Shown: positions 49,934 through 59,547, counted from the stretch's first letter. The stretch: 64,000 nucleotides of DNA from Alitiscatomonas aceti (GCF_025567195.1 NZ_JAOQJF010000007.1:62001-126000), one strand, 5' to 3'. Notes: generated from the sequence alone by a model not told the origin. Numbers and translations are program-made.

Positions 49934-51337
49934 TCAGCCTGCCGGAACCACATCCTCTAAGATCCCCGGCCCTACGGTATGGGGCTCCGTGGCTGGAGGC
50001 GTTTCCGGCGGCCTGGACGGCTCTGTTTCCGGAGCCGGAGTCTCCTCCGGCGTCGGGCTCACCGGAGTAAGAGTGCCCGGTGCGGCTGTGGACGGCTCCG
50101 GTGCAGCCATTTCTGCAGCCGGCGCTGAGGTCTCTGGTGCGGCAGTCGTCTCCGGCTCTGCGGTGGTCTCTGGTGCCGCAGGAGATGTCTCAGGCGGCGC
50201 TGTGGTTTCCGGCTCCGTCGGTCCTGTGACAGGCTCAGACGGTTCCCGGTTTTCTGACTCTGCTTCCGCCTCAGATGCCTCACCGTTTTCCGGCTCTGCC
50301 GAAGATGCCTCTTCTCCCTGGGACGCTCCGCCGCCTTCTTCTGGGCGGAGTTCTTCTCCCTGCGGCTCCTTTACCGTCTCCTCCGAATGATCTCCCCCTT
50401 CAGAATTCCCGGAACCGCGGTTTCCCGGCACTCTGCCAGTCCCATCCTTCCCAGGATCCGTTCCGTTCTCCTCTTCTCCGGAGCCTCCGTCCGTCTCTGT
50501 CCCGGACTCACCGTCCGCCGGTTCCCCGGATTCCATCCCGGCGGGCCTGTCCTCCTTTACCTGATAAAGCTTTCCCGCCGTGGCCACCAGAAACGAGGTC
50601 TGATAATTTTTCTTCTCCATTTCCCGGGACAGGGCCCCCATGTCCATCTGGCACAGCCGGCCGCAGTCCGACTCCCGGACCCGAACGTTCCGCTCCAGAA
50701 GATCCTGGACCATGGCTGCCTTACCCACAGAGCAGCCGTTTTCCCTGACCAGCTCCAGGACCTCCGGCTCCTCTGAAATACTTCCAACATATACGGTCCC
50801 CTTGGCCTGGCGGGTCGTCAGAAATAATTCTGCGGCAACGGCGATCTCCTCCGCCATCCGTTCTGTATCCACCCGCACTGCCCCCTCTATGGGGCGCACC
50901 GTAAACAAGGCCGCTTCCTGGTCCCCCAGCATCTGTGCCCCATGAAGCTCCTCCAGAAGACGTTCACAGCACTCCCGCAGGGAAAGGCCCGCCATGGAGT
51001 CCGGATTCCCGTTTTTCCGGATCACTCCTCCCTTCCGGTTCAGGACCAGCTCCCTGCTGTCCTTCCCGTCCACGGTCAAAAGCATTGCCGGCTTCCGGTT
51101 CTGCATAAGAAACACAGTCCCCAGGATACAGGATGCTGCCAGGCAGATCCCCAGGGCCAGACCGGCCCATAAAAGCCACCGCCTCACGGCCTCCACCGAC
51201 AGCTCGCCGTCCATATTGAGGCCGGCTTCTCTCCGGTCCTTCCTTCCGCTTCCCGCCTCTATGGTCTCCGTTTTCTCTCCCCGGTCCGCCAAAGCCTCTG
51301 CAGGCTCCAGCTTTTCCAGCCGCTCTTTCTCTTCCAT
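49934..51337 (-). CDS. RsgI-like single-pass membrane protein with Pro/Thr/Glu tail
   Basis: 467 aa. A short cytoplasmic part (1-53), one TM segment (about 55-78), then an extracellular region (82-260) that resembles the middle domain of RsgI anti-sigma factors (PAMLLTVDGKDSRELVLNRK; later ENGCSVGKAAMVQDLLERN). The last 190 residues are low-complexity Gly/Glu then Pro/Glu/Thr/Ala repeats that could span the wall. The N-terminus does not look like RsgI_N, and no sigI gene is adjacent. The start at 51337 has GGGGAGG before it. Confidence 0.7.
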   Translation of the reverse strand: MEEKERLEKLEPAEALADRGEKTETIEAGSGRKDRREAGLNMDGELSVEAVRRWLLWAGLALGICLAASCILGTVFLMQNRKPAMLLTVDGKDSRELVLNRKGGVIRKNGNPDSMAGLSLRECCERLLEELHGAQMLGDQEAALFTVRPIEGAVRVDTERMAEEIAVAAELFLTTRQAKGTVYVGSISEEPEVLELVRENGCSVGKAAMVQDLLERNVRVRESDCGRLCQMDMGALSREMEKKNYQTSFLVATAGKLYQVKEDRPAGMESGEPADGESGTETDGGSGEEENGTDPGKDGTGRVPGNRGSGNSEGGDHSEETVKEPQGEELRPEEGGGASQGEEASSAEPENGEASEAEAESENREPSEPVTGPTEPETTAPPETSPAAPETTAEPETTAAPETSAPAAEMAAPEPSTAAPGTLTPVSPTPEETPAPETEPSRPPETPPATEPHTVGPGILEDVVPAG

Positions 51338-51338
51338 C

Positions 51339-52097
51339 CTATGCCTCCCCGTCATATTCCACCTGCATGAGGAACAGGCCCTCCGGCGGAGCCGTCGCTC
51401 CGGCCGCCTCCCGGTTCCTGGCCTCAAGGACAGCCTTCATCTCCTCCGGCCTTCGTTTTCCCAGGCCCACCTCCAGGAGCGTTCCAGTAAGGATCCGCAC
51501 CATATTATACAAAAAACCATTTCCTGTATAGGTAAACACCACTTTCGTTCCGTCTGTATGGATCCCGATCTGGTCCATCCGGCGGACCGTGCTCTTTTTC
51601 ATTCTCTTATTGGAACAGAAGCTTTTAAAATCATGCTCTCCCAGAAGATATCCCGCCGCCTTTTCCATGGCCGGGATATCCAGTTCACGCCCCAGTCCGT
51701 ATACGTATTTTCTCTCAAATACACACTTCCTATCCGCTGTTTCCACGTAATACGCATACGTTTTCCTTACAGCGGAAAGACGGCTGTGGAACCGCTCCGG
51801 TGCCTCCTTCGCATCTATGACCCGTATATCCTCCGGCAGATACCGGTTCATATACTCCATGGCCGCTGCTGCCGACGGACAGAACTTCTCCTCAATATGG
51901 AAATTGGCCGTCTGCCCCCTGGCATGGACCCCTGCATCGGTCCGTCCGGAGCCATGGACCTCCACTTCCTGTCCGGTCCATTTAAAAAGCACTGCCTCCA
52001 GCTTTCCCTGGATCGCATTGTCTGTATTCCCCTGTTTCTGCCAGCCGTCGTATCTGGAGCCGTCGTATTCCAGCATCAGCCTGATGTTCTTTTTCAT
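51339..52097 (-). CDS. truA: tRNA pseudouridine synthase A, second copy
   Basis: 252-aa TruA of normal length with MKKNIRLMLEYDGSRYDGWQ, catalytic Asp in GSGRTDAGVHARGQ and GNGFLYNMVRILTG. Diverged from the ecf-linked truA at 14957-15988 and lacking its C-terminal extension. The start at 52097 has AGAAGGG upstream. One nt separates it from the RsgI-like gene. Confidence 0.93.
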   Translation of the reverse strand: MKKNIRLMLEYDGSRYDGWQKQGNTDNAIQGKLEAVLFKWTGQEVEVHGSGRTDAGVHARGQTANFHIEEKFCPSAAAAMEYMNRYLPEDIRVIDAKEAPERFHSRLSAVRKTYAYYVETADRKCVFERKYVYGLGRELDIPAMEKAAGYLLGEHDFKSFCSNKRMKKSTVRRMDQIGIHTDGTKVVFTYTGNGFLYNMVRILTGTLLEVGLGKRRPEEMKAVLEARNREAAGATAPPEGLFLMQVEYDGEA

Positions 52098-52231
52098 GAT
52101 CGTTTCCCTTCTGGTCCTGCCAGGTATCATCTTATTGTATCAATTTTCCATTCAAATTGGAATACCTGGAACCAAATATTCCGCCTGCCAATATGATATC
52201 ATAAGTGATCTTCTGTAAATATGGTATAAAA

Positions 52232-52810
52232 ATGGGCGATCTTTCTTCACTTTTTCTTTTTACGGCCGCTCTCTGCGCCGATTCCTTTGCCGTCAGCTTT
52301 GTCTGCGGAACGGGAAAAATAAAGATCCCCAGGAGCTCTGCATGGATCCTGGCCTTCTGTCCGGCAGCGGTGCTGGCCGCGGCCTCTGCCCTGGGAACCG
52401 TCCTCCGGCCTCTGCTCCCGGAAGAGCTTCCCGTTTTTTTAAGCGCCAGCCTCCTTATGCTCCTGGGATTTTCCCGTTTTACAGCCAGCCCGGACTCTGC
52501 CTCCGTACCTGGAAAAGGCAGTACAAAACAGCTCTCTGCCTCCGGCTCCTTTTTTCTGGCCATGGGGCTTTCCTCTGACAACGGAGCAGCAGGCCTGGGA
52601 GCCGGACTGGCCGGGGCCTCTCTGGCTGTCCTTTTCTTCCTTTCCCTGATTCTCAGCTTCACCTCCGTCCGCCTGGGAGCCGGACTGGGCAGGAAAAGCG
52701 CACTGGCCCTGGAAAACAGCCGCCAGCTCCCGGGATCCCGGCGTTCTCTGGATCTGTCCAGGACCGGAGGGCTGATCCTGATCCTTCTGGGGATCCTGAA
52801 GCTCTTATGA
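52232..52810 (+). CDS. YtaF/MntP-like membrane protein
   Basis: 192-aa polytopic protein, start MGDLSSLFLFTAALCADSFA, with an Asp in TM1 (ALCADSFAVSF) and a second Asp in GLSSDNGAAGLGAGLAG, the duplicated pattern of MntP/YtaF-type transporters. YtaF is a sporulation membrane protein and MntP exports manganese; which applies cannot be settled. It is the only plus-strand gene seen, divergent from truA and overlapping the P-type ATPase end by 6 nt. The start is uncertain: no strong site, and a GTG at 52205 is possible. Confidence 0.75.
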   Translation: MGDLSSLFLFTAALCADSFAVSFVCGTGKIKIPRSSAWILAFCPAAVLAAASALGTVLRPLLPEELPVFLSASLLMLLGFSRFTASPDSASVPGKGSTKQLSASGSFFLAMGLSSDNGAAGLGAGLAGASLAVLFFLSLILSFTSVRLGAGLGRKSALALENSRQLPGSRRSLDLSRTGGLILILLGILKLL

Positions 52811-55537
52811 TCCGGACCGTCCTTTCTCTGCCGTCCCCCGCGCTCCAGAGATCCGGCTGAGCCCCGCCAGAAGCTCATGGGCCGCCAGGGGGGCAGCTGC
52901 CAGAAACAGCAGCTCCCTCCATTCCGTTCCGGACAGGGCTGCCGTCTGGAACAAGGCCACCAGACGGCTGTTTTCCGTCACCAGCACCTGGAGGAGCACT
53001 CCCAGGGCCGCTGCTGCCAGCATCAGCCGGTTTTCCAGATGATTCATCCGGAACACCGACCGCCCCACGTCCCGCATCCCCACAGCATGAAAAAGCTGGG
53101 AAAGGCCCAGGACCGTAAAGGCATACGTCTGGCTCCGGGCCAGCACCGCCGGATCTCCAAGGACCAGGGACAGGCTTTCTGCCGTGATCCTTTTTCCCTC
53201 CGCCGCCAGGATCCCCACCGGCAGCCGCAGAAAGGCCGTAAGGCTGATCACTGCTATAAGGAATCCATAAAACAGCGTGCACGCCATCCCTCCCCTGGAA
53301 AACAGGCTCTCATCCTTTCCCCTGGGAGGCTCCTCCATCAGGGCGGGTCCGTCGTTTTTATCCGTTCCAAGGGCCAGGGCCGGCAGGGAATCGGTGATCA
53401 GGTTGATCCACAGGATATGACTGGCCTTTAGCGGCGACGGCAGGGAAAGGGCAATGGCCGTGAACATGGTCATGATCTCGCCGAAATTGGAGGACAGGAG
53501 AAAGATCACTGCCTTCTTTATATTCTCATAGACGCCTCTTCCCTCCTCAATGGCCTTCTCGATGGTAGCAAAATTGTCGTCTGTGAGCACCATATCCGCC
53601 GCCTGCTTTGCCACATCTGTTCCGGTCTGCCCCATGGCGATCCCCACATCGGCTGCCTTTAAGGAGGGCGCGTCATTGACTCCGTCGCCGGTCATGGCCA
53701 CGATGCTTCCATTCTCCTTCAGCGCCCGGACGATCCGCACCTTATGGTCCGGGGAGACCCGGGAAAAGACCGCCGCCGTTTCTGCCCGTTCCTTAAGGGC
53801 CGCGTCGTCCATCCGGTCCAGCTCCGCCCCGCTGATGCACTGGGTCCCATCCTCTGCGATCCCCAGCCGCCTGGCAATGGCCAGGGCTGTGTCCCTGTGG
53901 TCCCCTGTGATCATCACCGTCCGCACATGGGCTCTCTTAAACATGGCCACCGCATGGGCGGCCTCCGGACGCGGAGGATCTGCCATGGCTGCCAGGCCCA
54001 GAAAGACCATGTCCTCCTCCTTCCTTCCGTCCCCATCACTCCTGGCCGCTCCCAGCACCCGGAGCCCCTGGCTGGAAAGCCATGAGATCCGGTCCTGGAG
54101 CCTTCTTCTGCTGCTGCCGGTCAGAGGCCGTTCACCGCCTCCAGACAGATACCGGCTGCACCGTTCCAGGATCACGTCCGGGGCTCCCTTCGTATAGGAA
54201 ACAGTTCCTGTCTCTGTCCGGTGTACGGTGGTCATCCGCTTCCGCTCCGGATCAAAGGCCCGCTCTGCCGTCCTGGGGAGCTGCCGCTCCAGCTCTCCCT
54301 TTGTCCATGGTCCCTCCTTCTCTGCATATTCCAGAAAGGCCAGCTCCCCGGGATCACCGATCCTTCCCTTTTTATTAAGCTCTGCGTCATTGCACAGGAC
54401 AAAGGCCCTGAGAAGCTCCGCCTGGCACGGAGCCATGGCCCCCTTCCCGCGGCCCGGCCGTCTCCTCCTGCCGCTTCCGCCTTCATCCAGGAGCTCTCCC
54501 GCGTCCAGGACCTCTTCCACAGTCATCCGGTTCATGGTCAGCGTCCCTGTCTTATCGGAGCAGACCACGCTCACCGCCCCCAGAGTCTCCACCGACGGCA
54601 GCCGCCGCACGATGGTATGGACCCGGGCCATCCGTGACACGGACAGGGCCAGCACGATGGTCACCACCGCCGGAAGCCCCTCGGGCACCGCCGCCACTGC
54701 CAGGGAAATGGCCGTAATGAGCATCTCTCCCACATCCCGCTTCTGCCAGACGGCAAGACCGAAAAGGGCCGCACAGAGGGCCACTGCCAGAATGCTCAGA
54801 GCGCCTCCCAGATCCCCCAGCCGTTTCTGTAAGGGTGTGGCCTCCATGGGGGCCTCCCGGATCAGACGGGCGATCCTGCCGATCTCCGTGTCCATGCCGG
54901 TGGCCGTCACCATGCCCAGCCCCCTTCCAGCCGTCACATTGGAGGACATATAGGCCATGTTTTTCCTGTCTCCCACCGGAAGGCCGGCGGCCGCAGAAAA
55001 ACCGGCGTCCTTGTGGACCGGCGCCGCCTCTCCCGTCAAGGCCGATTCCTCTGCCCGCAGACTTTCCGTCCATAAAAGCCTAAGATCCGCCGGCACCTGC
55101 CTCCCGGCGTCCAGCACCACTAGATCCCCAGGCACCAGCTCTGCCGCGTCGATCTCCTGGTCTGTCTGATCCCGGCGCACCACTGCTTTCAGACGGGTCA
55201 TTTTTTTCAAGGCATCCAGGGCCCTTTTGGCCTTCCCCTCCTGGATCATCCCCACAGCCCCGTTTAAGGCCGCCACCGCCGCAATGATACAGGCGTCCCC
55301 GATCTCTCCCAGGAACACGGAAATGACTCCGGCCGCCGCCAGCACATAGATCAGAGGATCCATGAACTGGGACAGGAGACAGGAAAAAAAGCCGGGCTGC
55401 TCCGGTTCCTGCAGCCGGTTGGGTCCATACTGCTCCAGCCGTTTTCTGGCTTCCTCCGCCGAAAGACCTCCCGGATCCGTGGAATGAAGGAGCCGCCCGG
55501 TCTCCTCTGTGGTCTTTGTTTCAAAGGCCTCTGCCAT
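52805..55537 (-). CDS. P-type calcium-transporting ATPase
   Basis: 910-aa P2A-type ATPase: N-terminal cation ATPase domain, actuator with LTGEAAPV, TM4 PEGLP, phosphorylation site SDKTGTLT, hinge TGDGVNDAPSLK and a C-terminal six-helix part. TM5 SSNFGE and TM6 INLITDSLPALALG keep Asn, Glu, Asn, Thr and Asp that form the SERCA calcium sites, so Ca2+ export is likely. Its ribosome binding site lies inside the glyA terminator hairpin. Confidence 0.93.
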   Translation of the reverse strand: MAEAFETKTTEETGRLLHSTDPGGLSAEEARKRLEQYGPNRLQEPEQPGFFSCLLSQFMDPLIYVLAAAGVISVFLGEIGDACIIAAVAALNGAVGMIQEGKAKRALDALKKMTRLKAVVRRDQTDQEIDAAELVPGDLVVLDAGRQVPADLRLLWTESLRAEESALTGEAAPVHKDAGFSAAAGLPVGDRKNMAYMSSNVTAGRGLGMVTATGMDTEIGRIARLIREAPMEATPLQKRLGDLGGALSILAVALCAALFGLAVWQKRDVGEMLITAISLAVAAVPEGLPAVVTIVLALSVSRMARVHTIVRRLPSVETLGAVSVVCSDKTGTLTMNRMTVEEVLDAGELLDEGGSGRRRRPGRGKGAMAPCQAELLRAFVLCNDAELNKKGRIGDPGELAFLEYAEKEGPWTKGELERQLPRTAERAFDPERKRMTTVHRTETGTVSYTKGAPDVILERCSRYLSGGGERPLTGSSRRRLQDRISWLSSQGLRVLGAARSDGDGRKEEDMVFLGLAAMADPPRPEAAHAVAMFKRAHVRTVMITGDHRDTALAIARRLGIAEDGTQCISGAELDRMDDAALKERAETAAVFSRVSPDHKVRIVRALKENGSIVAMTGDGVNDAPSLKAADVGIAMGQTGTDVAKQAADMVLTDDNFATIEKAIEEGRGVYENIKKAVIFLLSSNFGEIMTMFTAIALSLPSPLKASHILWINLITDSLPALALGTDKNDGPALMEEPPRGKDESLFSRGGMACTLFYGFLIAVISLTAFLRLPVGILAAEGKRITAESLSLVLGDPAVLARSQTYAFTVLGLSQLFHAVGMRDVGRSVFRMNHLENRLMLAAAALGVLLQVLVTENSRLVALFQTAALSGTEWRELLFLAAAPLAAHELLAGLSRISGARGTAEKGRSGS

Positions 55538-55593
55538 AAAAAATCCCCTCCCGTCCTCATCTCTGCTTTTGCAGTGTATGAAAACGGGAGGGG
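55538..55593 (-). terminator. glyA terminator overlapping the ATPase ribosome binding site
   Basis: CCCCTCCCGT (55584-55593 on minus) pairs with ACGGGAGGGG (55545-55554), then ATTTTTT and directly the ATG of the ATPase gene. The 3' arm GGGAGGGG is the ATPase site. Read-through RNA would keep it paired. Confidence 0.85.
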
Positions 55594-55604
55594 AAATATG
55601 TGTC

Positions 55605-56852
55605 TTACTGGTAGATGGGGTATCTGCCGCAGATCTCTGTCACAGACGCCCGGATCTCATCCGCCTTATTCTCGAAATCCGTGGCTGCCAGCCAGACGCA
55701 GCGGGCGATCTCATCCATGTCGCTCTCCACCAGGCCTCTGGAGGTGATGGCCGGGGTGCCGATGCGGACGCCGGAGGTAACGAACGGACTTCTGGGATCG
55801 TTGGGGACTGTGTTCTTATTGAGGGTGATATAAACCTCGTCGCAGCGGTTCTGAAGCTCCTTGCCGGAAACATCCATGCCGCGCAGGTCCACCAGCATCA
55901 GATGGTTGTCTGTACCGCCGGTCAGGATCTTAAAGCCCTGCTTCTTAAGGGCCTCTGCCAGGGCCTTGGCATTCTTTAATACCTGCTCCTGGTAGGTCTT
56001 AAACTCCGGCTTTAAAGCCTCGCCGAAGCAGATGGCCTTGGCCGCGATCACATGCTCTAAGGGGCCGCCCTGGCTTCCCGGGAAGATGGCCTTATTGAAA
56101 TTGAACTTCTTATTGGCCTCTTCGTTGGCTAAGATCATACCGCCTCTGGGCCCGCGCAGGGTCTTATGGGTGGTGGTGGTCACCACGTCTGCATAGGGAA
56201 TGGGGCTGGGATGGAGACCGGCTGCCACCAGACCGGCGATGTGTGCCATATCCACCATCAGATATGCGCCGCACCGGTCAGCGATCTCACGGAACCGCTT
56301 AAAGTCGATGGTCCGGCAGTAGGCGCTGGCTCCAGCAACGATCAGCTTCGGCTTTGCCTCCATGGCCTTCTTTTCCAGCTCGTCATAGTCGATATATCCC
56401 TCGTCGTTGACGCCGTAGGGAACGATATTAAAGTACATACCGGAGAAGTTCACCGGGCTTCCGTGGGTCAGATGGCCGCCGTGGTCTAAGTTCATGCCCA
56501 TTACGGTATCGCCGGGCTTTAACATGGCGATGAACACAGCCATATTTGCCTGCGCGCCGGAATGAGGCTGTACGTTGGCATAATCACAGCCAAACAGCTT
56601 CTTTGCCCGCTCGATGGCCAGGTTTTCCACCACGTCCACGCACTCGCAGCCACCGTAATACCGTTTTCCCGGATAGCCCTCTGCATACTTGTTGGTAAGG
56701 ACCGTTCCCATGGCCGCCATCACGGCCTCAGAAACGATATTCTCTGACGCGATCAGTTCCAGATTCCGTCTCTGTCTCGCAAATTCGGCGTTGACTGCCG
56801 CACCCACTTCGCTGTCATGCTCCGCAATGAGTCTCATCAGTTCATTTACCAT
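55605..56852 (-). CDS. glyA: Serine hydroxymethyltransferase
   Basis: 415-aa PLP enzyme converting serine and tetrahydrofolate to glycine and methylene-THF. The PLP lysine is in VVTTTTHKTLRGPRGG near residue 228. The N-terminus RRNLELIASENIVS and PHSGAQANMAVF are standard. AAGGAGG precedes the ATG. The gene follows recJ by 95 nt without a clear promoter. Confidence 0.97.
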   Translation of the reverse strand: MVNELMRLIAEHDSEVGAAVNAEFARQRRNLELIASENIVSEAVMAAMGTVLTNKYAEGYPGKRYYGGCECVDVVENLAIERAKKLFGCDYANVQPHSGAQANMAVFIAMLKPGDTVMGMNLDHGGHLTHGSPVNFSGMYFNIVPYGVNDEGYIDYDELEKKAMEAKPKLIVAGASAYCRTIDFKRFREIADRCGAYLMVDMAHIAGLVAAGLHPSPIPYADVVTTTTHKTLRGPRGGMILANEEANKKFNFNKAIFPGSQGGPLEHVIAAKAICFGEALKPEFKTYQEQVLKNAKALAEALKKQGFKILTGGTDNHLMLVDLRGMDVSGKELQNRCDEVYITLNKNTVPNDPRSPFVTSGVRIGTPAITSRGLVESDMDEIARCVWLAATDFENKADEIRASVTEICGRYPIYQ

Positions 56853-56947
56853 CCTGAATCCTCCTTATACATTATAAATCTGCCAGGCAGGAACCTCCTT
56901 TTCCATTTTCCGGCCCGCCTGTTCCCTATTATAAATGCGTCCGGCCC

Positions 56948-58717
56948 TTAACCGGCCGCCTTATAATTCCTGATCACCGCCTGGAGCGTCCGGTTTCCAT
57001 TGTATTCGTTTATATCTGGATAATATACAATGTCGATCCGGTCCTTTCCGGCCAGTTCCTTCTGGAACGCGTCTCCGTCCCCGAATAAGAGGCCATCCAT
57101 GGAAAGCCCCGTATCTGTCACCAGCCCCAGCTTCACCACGTTCCGGTTTTTCCCCAGGACCCGGAGGCTGCGGATCATCAGTCCCTTCTGGGCAAACAGG
57201 GGCTTTTCATTCCCCTGGCCAAAGGGCTCCAGCCGCTTAAGCTCCTCCACCAGTCCCTCGGTCACATATTCCAGAGGCATGGGAACGTCGATCCATACCC
57301 GCGGGATAAAGTCCTCTTCGGTGAGGACCGCATTTTCATTGAGCCGCCTGCGGAATTCCGGAACGTCCTCTTCTTTTATGGAAAGCCCCGCCGCCATGGG
57401 ATGGCCGCCGAACTTCGGCAGCAGCTCCCGGACCTTTGTCAGCTCCCGGAACATATGGTACGGCTCAATGGACCTTCCGGAGCCCTTCACCATGTCCCCG
57501 CTCCTTGTGAGTACAATGGAGGGCTTATGGAAATGCTCACGGACCCGGCCCGCAATGATCCCCGCCAGGGATTCGTGGCAGTCCGGCAGAAAGACCACCA
57601 GTACCTTGTCTCCCATGTACCGCTCCTCCACCTGGGCGATGGCCTCGTCCTCTCCTTTTTTTGTCATGTCCTTCCGGATATCATTTAATTCCTTTAATTC
57701 CTCTGCCAGACGCTCTGCCTCTGCCTCGTCCTCCGACAGAAAGAGCCTGAGAGCCGCCTTGGCCGTCTGGAGCCGCCCGCCGGCATTTAAGCACGGGCCG
57801 ATGACAAAGCCGATATGGTAGGCGCTTAAGTCTGTAATATCAAGCCCTGTCTTCTCCACCAGCTTTCTGAGTCCCAGGTTCCTGGTGCGGGCCATCTGCT
57901 TCAGCCCGTATTTTACCAGGATCCTGTTTTCATCCTGTAACCGCATCACGTCTCCCACAGTGGCAATGGCCGCAAATTCCAGGAGCGCCCTCCATTCCTC
58001 CCGGGGGACCCCAGACGCTTCATAGAGCTTTTCCACCAGCTTGTAAGCCACGACCGCTCCGCAGATCTCACGGAAGGGATACGTTTCTCCCTCCTGCTTG
58101 GGATCCACCACCACATCCGCCGGAGGAAGGACCTGTCTTTCCTCCTCCACCGGGACCTCATGATGATCTGTGACCACCACAGTCATTCCAAGCTCCTTTG
58201 CCAGAGAGATCTCCTTTGCTGCGGCAATGCCGTTGTCGCAGGTCACCAGAGTATCCACCCCGTCGGCAGCCGCCTGGCGGATGATGGCCTCGTTGATCCC
58301 ATATCCGTCCCGGACCCGGTCCGGGATCTCATAATCGATACGGTTGCTTCCGGCCGGCCCGGTTCTTTTTCCCAATTCCCTCTCTGCCCGTCTCAGGCCT
58401 GTTAAAAGAAGGTAGGAGGCGCAGACGCCGTCGATATCGTAATCCCCGATGATCCGGATCCGCTTTTCCTCCCGGAGCTTTTTTATGAGAACGGCCACAG
58501 CCTCTCCCATATTTTTCATGCGGCCTCCGTCGTAAAGCCCGTCCAGTGTGCCGTAAAGGTACCGCTCCATAGCTTCCTTCGTCTCCATTCCCCGGTTTCT
58601 CATGATCCGCACGGATACGGGGCTGACGCCCAGCTCCTTTGCCAGTCCGTTAAAATCCGCCCGTTTTGTCTGGACCATCCAGATTTCCTGTTTTTCTGTC
58701 TGTTTAAAATTTTGCAC
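56948..58717 (-). CDS. recJ: RecJ-like DHH single-stranded-DNA exonuclease
   Basis: 589-aa DHH/DHHA1 protein: DYDIDGVCAS (about 92-101), TCDNGIAA, VTDHHEVP, then DHHA1 with KGSGRS and GGHPMAAGLS, and a C-terminal OB-like region. RecJ acts 5' to 3' in repair and recombination. The start is uncertain: GTG at 58717 overlaps the previous gene and keeps a conserved Glu-Ile-Trp before the first helix, while ATG at 58678 has an AGGAAA site. The longer form is given. Confidence 0.9.
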   Translation of the reverse strand: MQNFKQTEKQEIWMVQTKRADFNGLAKELGVSPVSVRIMRNRGMETKEAMERYLYGTLDGLYDGGRMKNMGEAVAVLIKKLREEKRIRIIGDYDIDGVCASYLLLTGLRRAERELGKRTGPAGSNRIDYEIPDRVRDGYGINEAIIRQAAADGVDTLVTCDNGIAAAKEISLAKELGMTVVVTDHHEVPVEEERQVLPPADVVVDPKQEGETYPFREICGAVVAYKLVEKLYEASGVPREEWRALLEFAAIATVGDVMRLQDENRILVKYGLKQMARTRNLGLRKLVEKTGLDITDLSAYHIGFVIGPCLNAGGRLQTAKAALRLFLSEDEAEAERLAEELKELNDIRKDMTKKGEDEAIAQVEERYMGDKVLVVFLPDCHESLAGIIAGRVREHFHKPSIVLTRSGDMVKGSGRSIEPYHMFRELTKVRELLPKFGGHPMAAGLSIKEEDVPEFRRRLNENAVLTEEDFIPRVWIDVPMPLEYVTEGLVEELKRLEPFGQGNEKPLFAQKGLMIRSLRVLGKNRNVVKLGLVTDTGLSMDGLLFGDGDAFQKELAGKDRIDIVYYPDINEYNGNRTLQAVIRNYKAAG

Positions 58718-59264
58718 CGTTTTGTCTGAGCCATTCCCTTCTTGTCTTATAATCCGGTATCTCCTCTGCCACCACAGCCCAGAACGCCGGACTGTGGTTC
58801 ATCTCCACCCGGTGGGCCAGCTCGTGGACCACCAGATAGTCCAGTATTTCTTCCGGCATCAGTGCCAGCTTCCAGTTAAAATTCAAGTTTCCCTTGGCGC
58901 TGCAGCTGCCCCACCGGGTCTTCTGCTCCCGCACGGTGACCGTCCCGTAGGAAACGCCCATGCGCTCTGCAAAATACCGGCATTTCTTCAAAAGCAGCTC
59001 CTTTGCCAGCCGCTTCCCGGCTTCCCGTTCCCGGTCCGTATACGCAGGCCGCGCCGCGGCTCTTTCCCTGCATTCTGCGATCCGCTTCCGGATCCAATCC
59101 ACATGAGCCTCCACAAAGCGGTCTGCTTCCTCCGGTCGGACCCCATAGGGGATCCGGACCGTCACTGTCCCGTCTTCGGACACCTTAAGGGCCATGGTCT
59201 TTCTCTGGGCCCGGATCAGCCCATAGGACACGTGCTCTGTTTTTCTCTTCTGGATCTTCTCCAC
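58704..59264 (-). CDS. YgjP/WLM-type zinc metallopeptidase
   Basis: 186 aa of the YgjP-like (DUF45) family: a beta-rich N-terminal half, QKTRWGSCSAKGNLNFNWKL, then the zinc motif VVHELAHRVEMNHSPAFW (HExxH plus a downstream His). Often encoded near housekeeping genes; substrate unknown. Overlaps the recJ start. Confidence 0.9.
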   Translation of the reverse strand: MEKIQKRKTEHVSYGLIRAQRKTMALKVSEDGTVTVRIPYGVRPEEADRFVEAHVDWIRKRIAECRERAAARPAYTDREREAGKRLAKELLLKKCRYFAERMGVSYGTVTVREQKTRWGSCSAKGNLNFNWKLALMPEEILDYLVVHELAHRVEMNHSPAFWAVVAEEIPDYKTRREWLRQNGAKF

Positions 59265-59361
59265 TGGATCCTCCGAATTTTTTCAATATTTATCAAAACC
59301 ACACCATATATTCTATCACCATTGGCGTTTCCACGCAAGCAGACAGTTATATTTTTAGGGC

Positions 59362-59395
59362 AAAAAAAGACAGGTCGTTTACACAACCTGTCTTT
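59362..59395 (-). terminator. Terminator of tRNA-Arg
   Basis: AAAGACAGGT pairs with ACCTGTCTTT (minus strand 59386-59395 with 59366-59375), with a T run of seven or more. It starts 3 nt after the tRNA. Confidence 0.9.
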
Positions 59396-59397
59396 CG

Positions 59398-59471
59398 TGC
59401 GCCAGAGAAGATTCGAACTCCCGACACTACGGTCCGTAGCCGTATGCTCTATCCAGCTGAGCTACTGACGC
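59398..59471 (-). tRNA. tRNA-Arg(ACG)
   Basis: 74 nt. The acceptor GCGTCAG pairs with CTGGCGC, D arm GCTC/GAGC, anticodon stem TACGG/CCGTA with loop CTACGGA (anticodon ACG, probably read as ICG), T arm GGGAG-TTCGAAT-CTTCT with two G-U pairs. Confidence 0.95.
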
Positions 59472-59509
59472 CCATTGGGTGATTTTGTCTCACTCACTCA
59501 ACGGTATAG

Positions 59510-59538
59510 AGTTTACTACATTATTCCCGTTTTGTCAA
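59510..59538 (-). promoter_or_regulatory. Promoter of tRNA-Arg
   Basis: TTGACA (59533-59538), 17-nt spacer, TAAACT (59510-59515). It starts 9 nt past the stop of the DUF2871 gene. Confidence 0.88.
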
Positions 59539-59547
59539 CTATTATTT

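Noticed and set aside
52132..52878. Minus-strand 248-aa ORF opposite the YtaF-like gene
   Set aside because: Arg/Ser/Pro-rich antisense composition without a site; the plus strand encodes a plausible multi-helix membrane protein.
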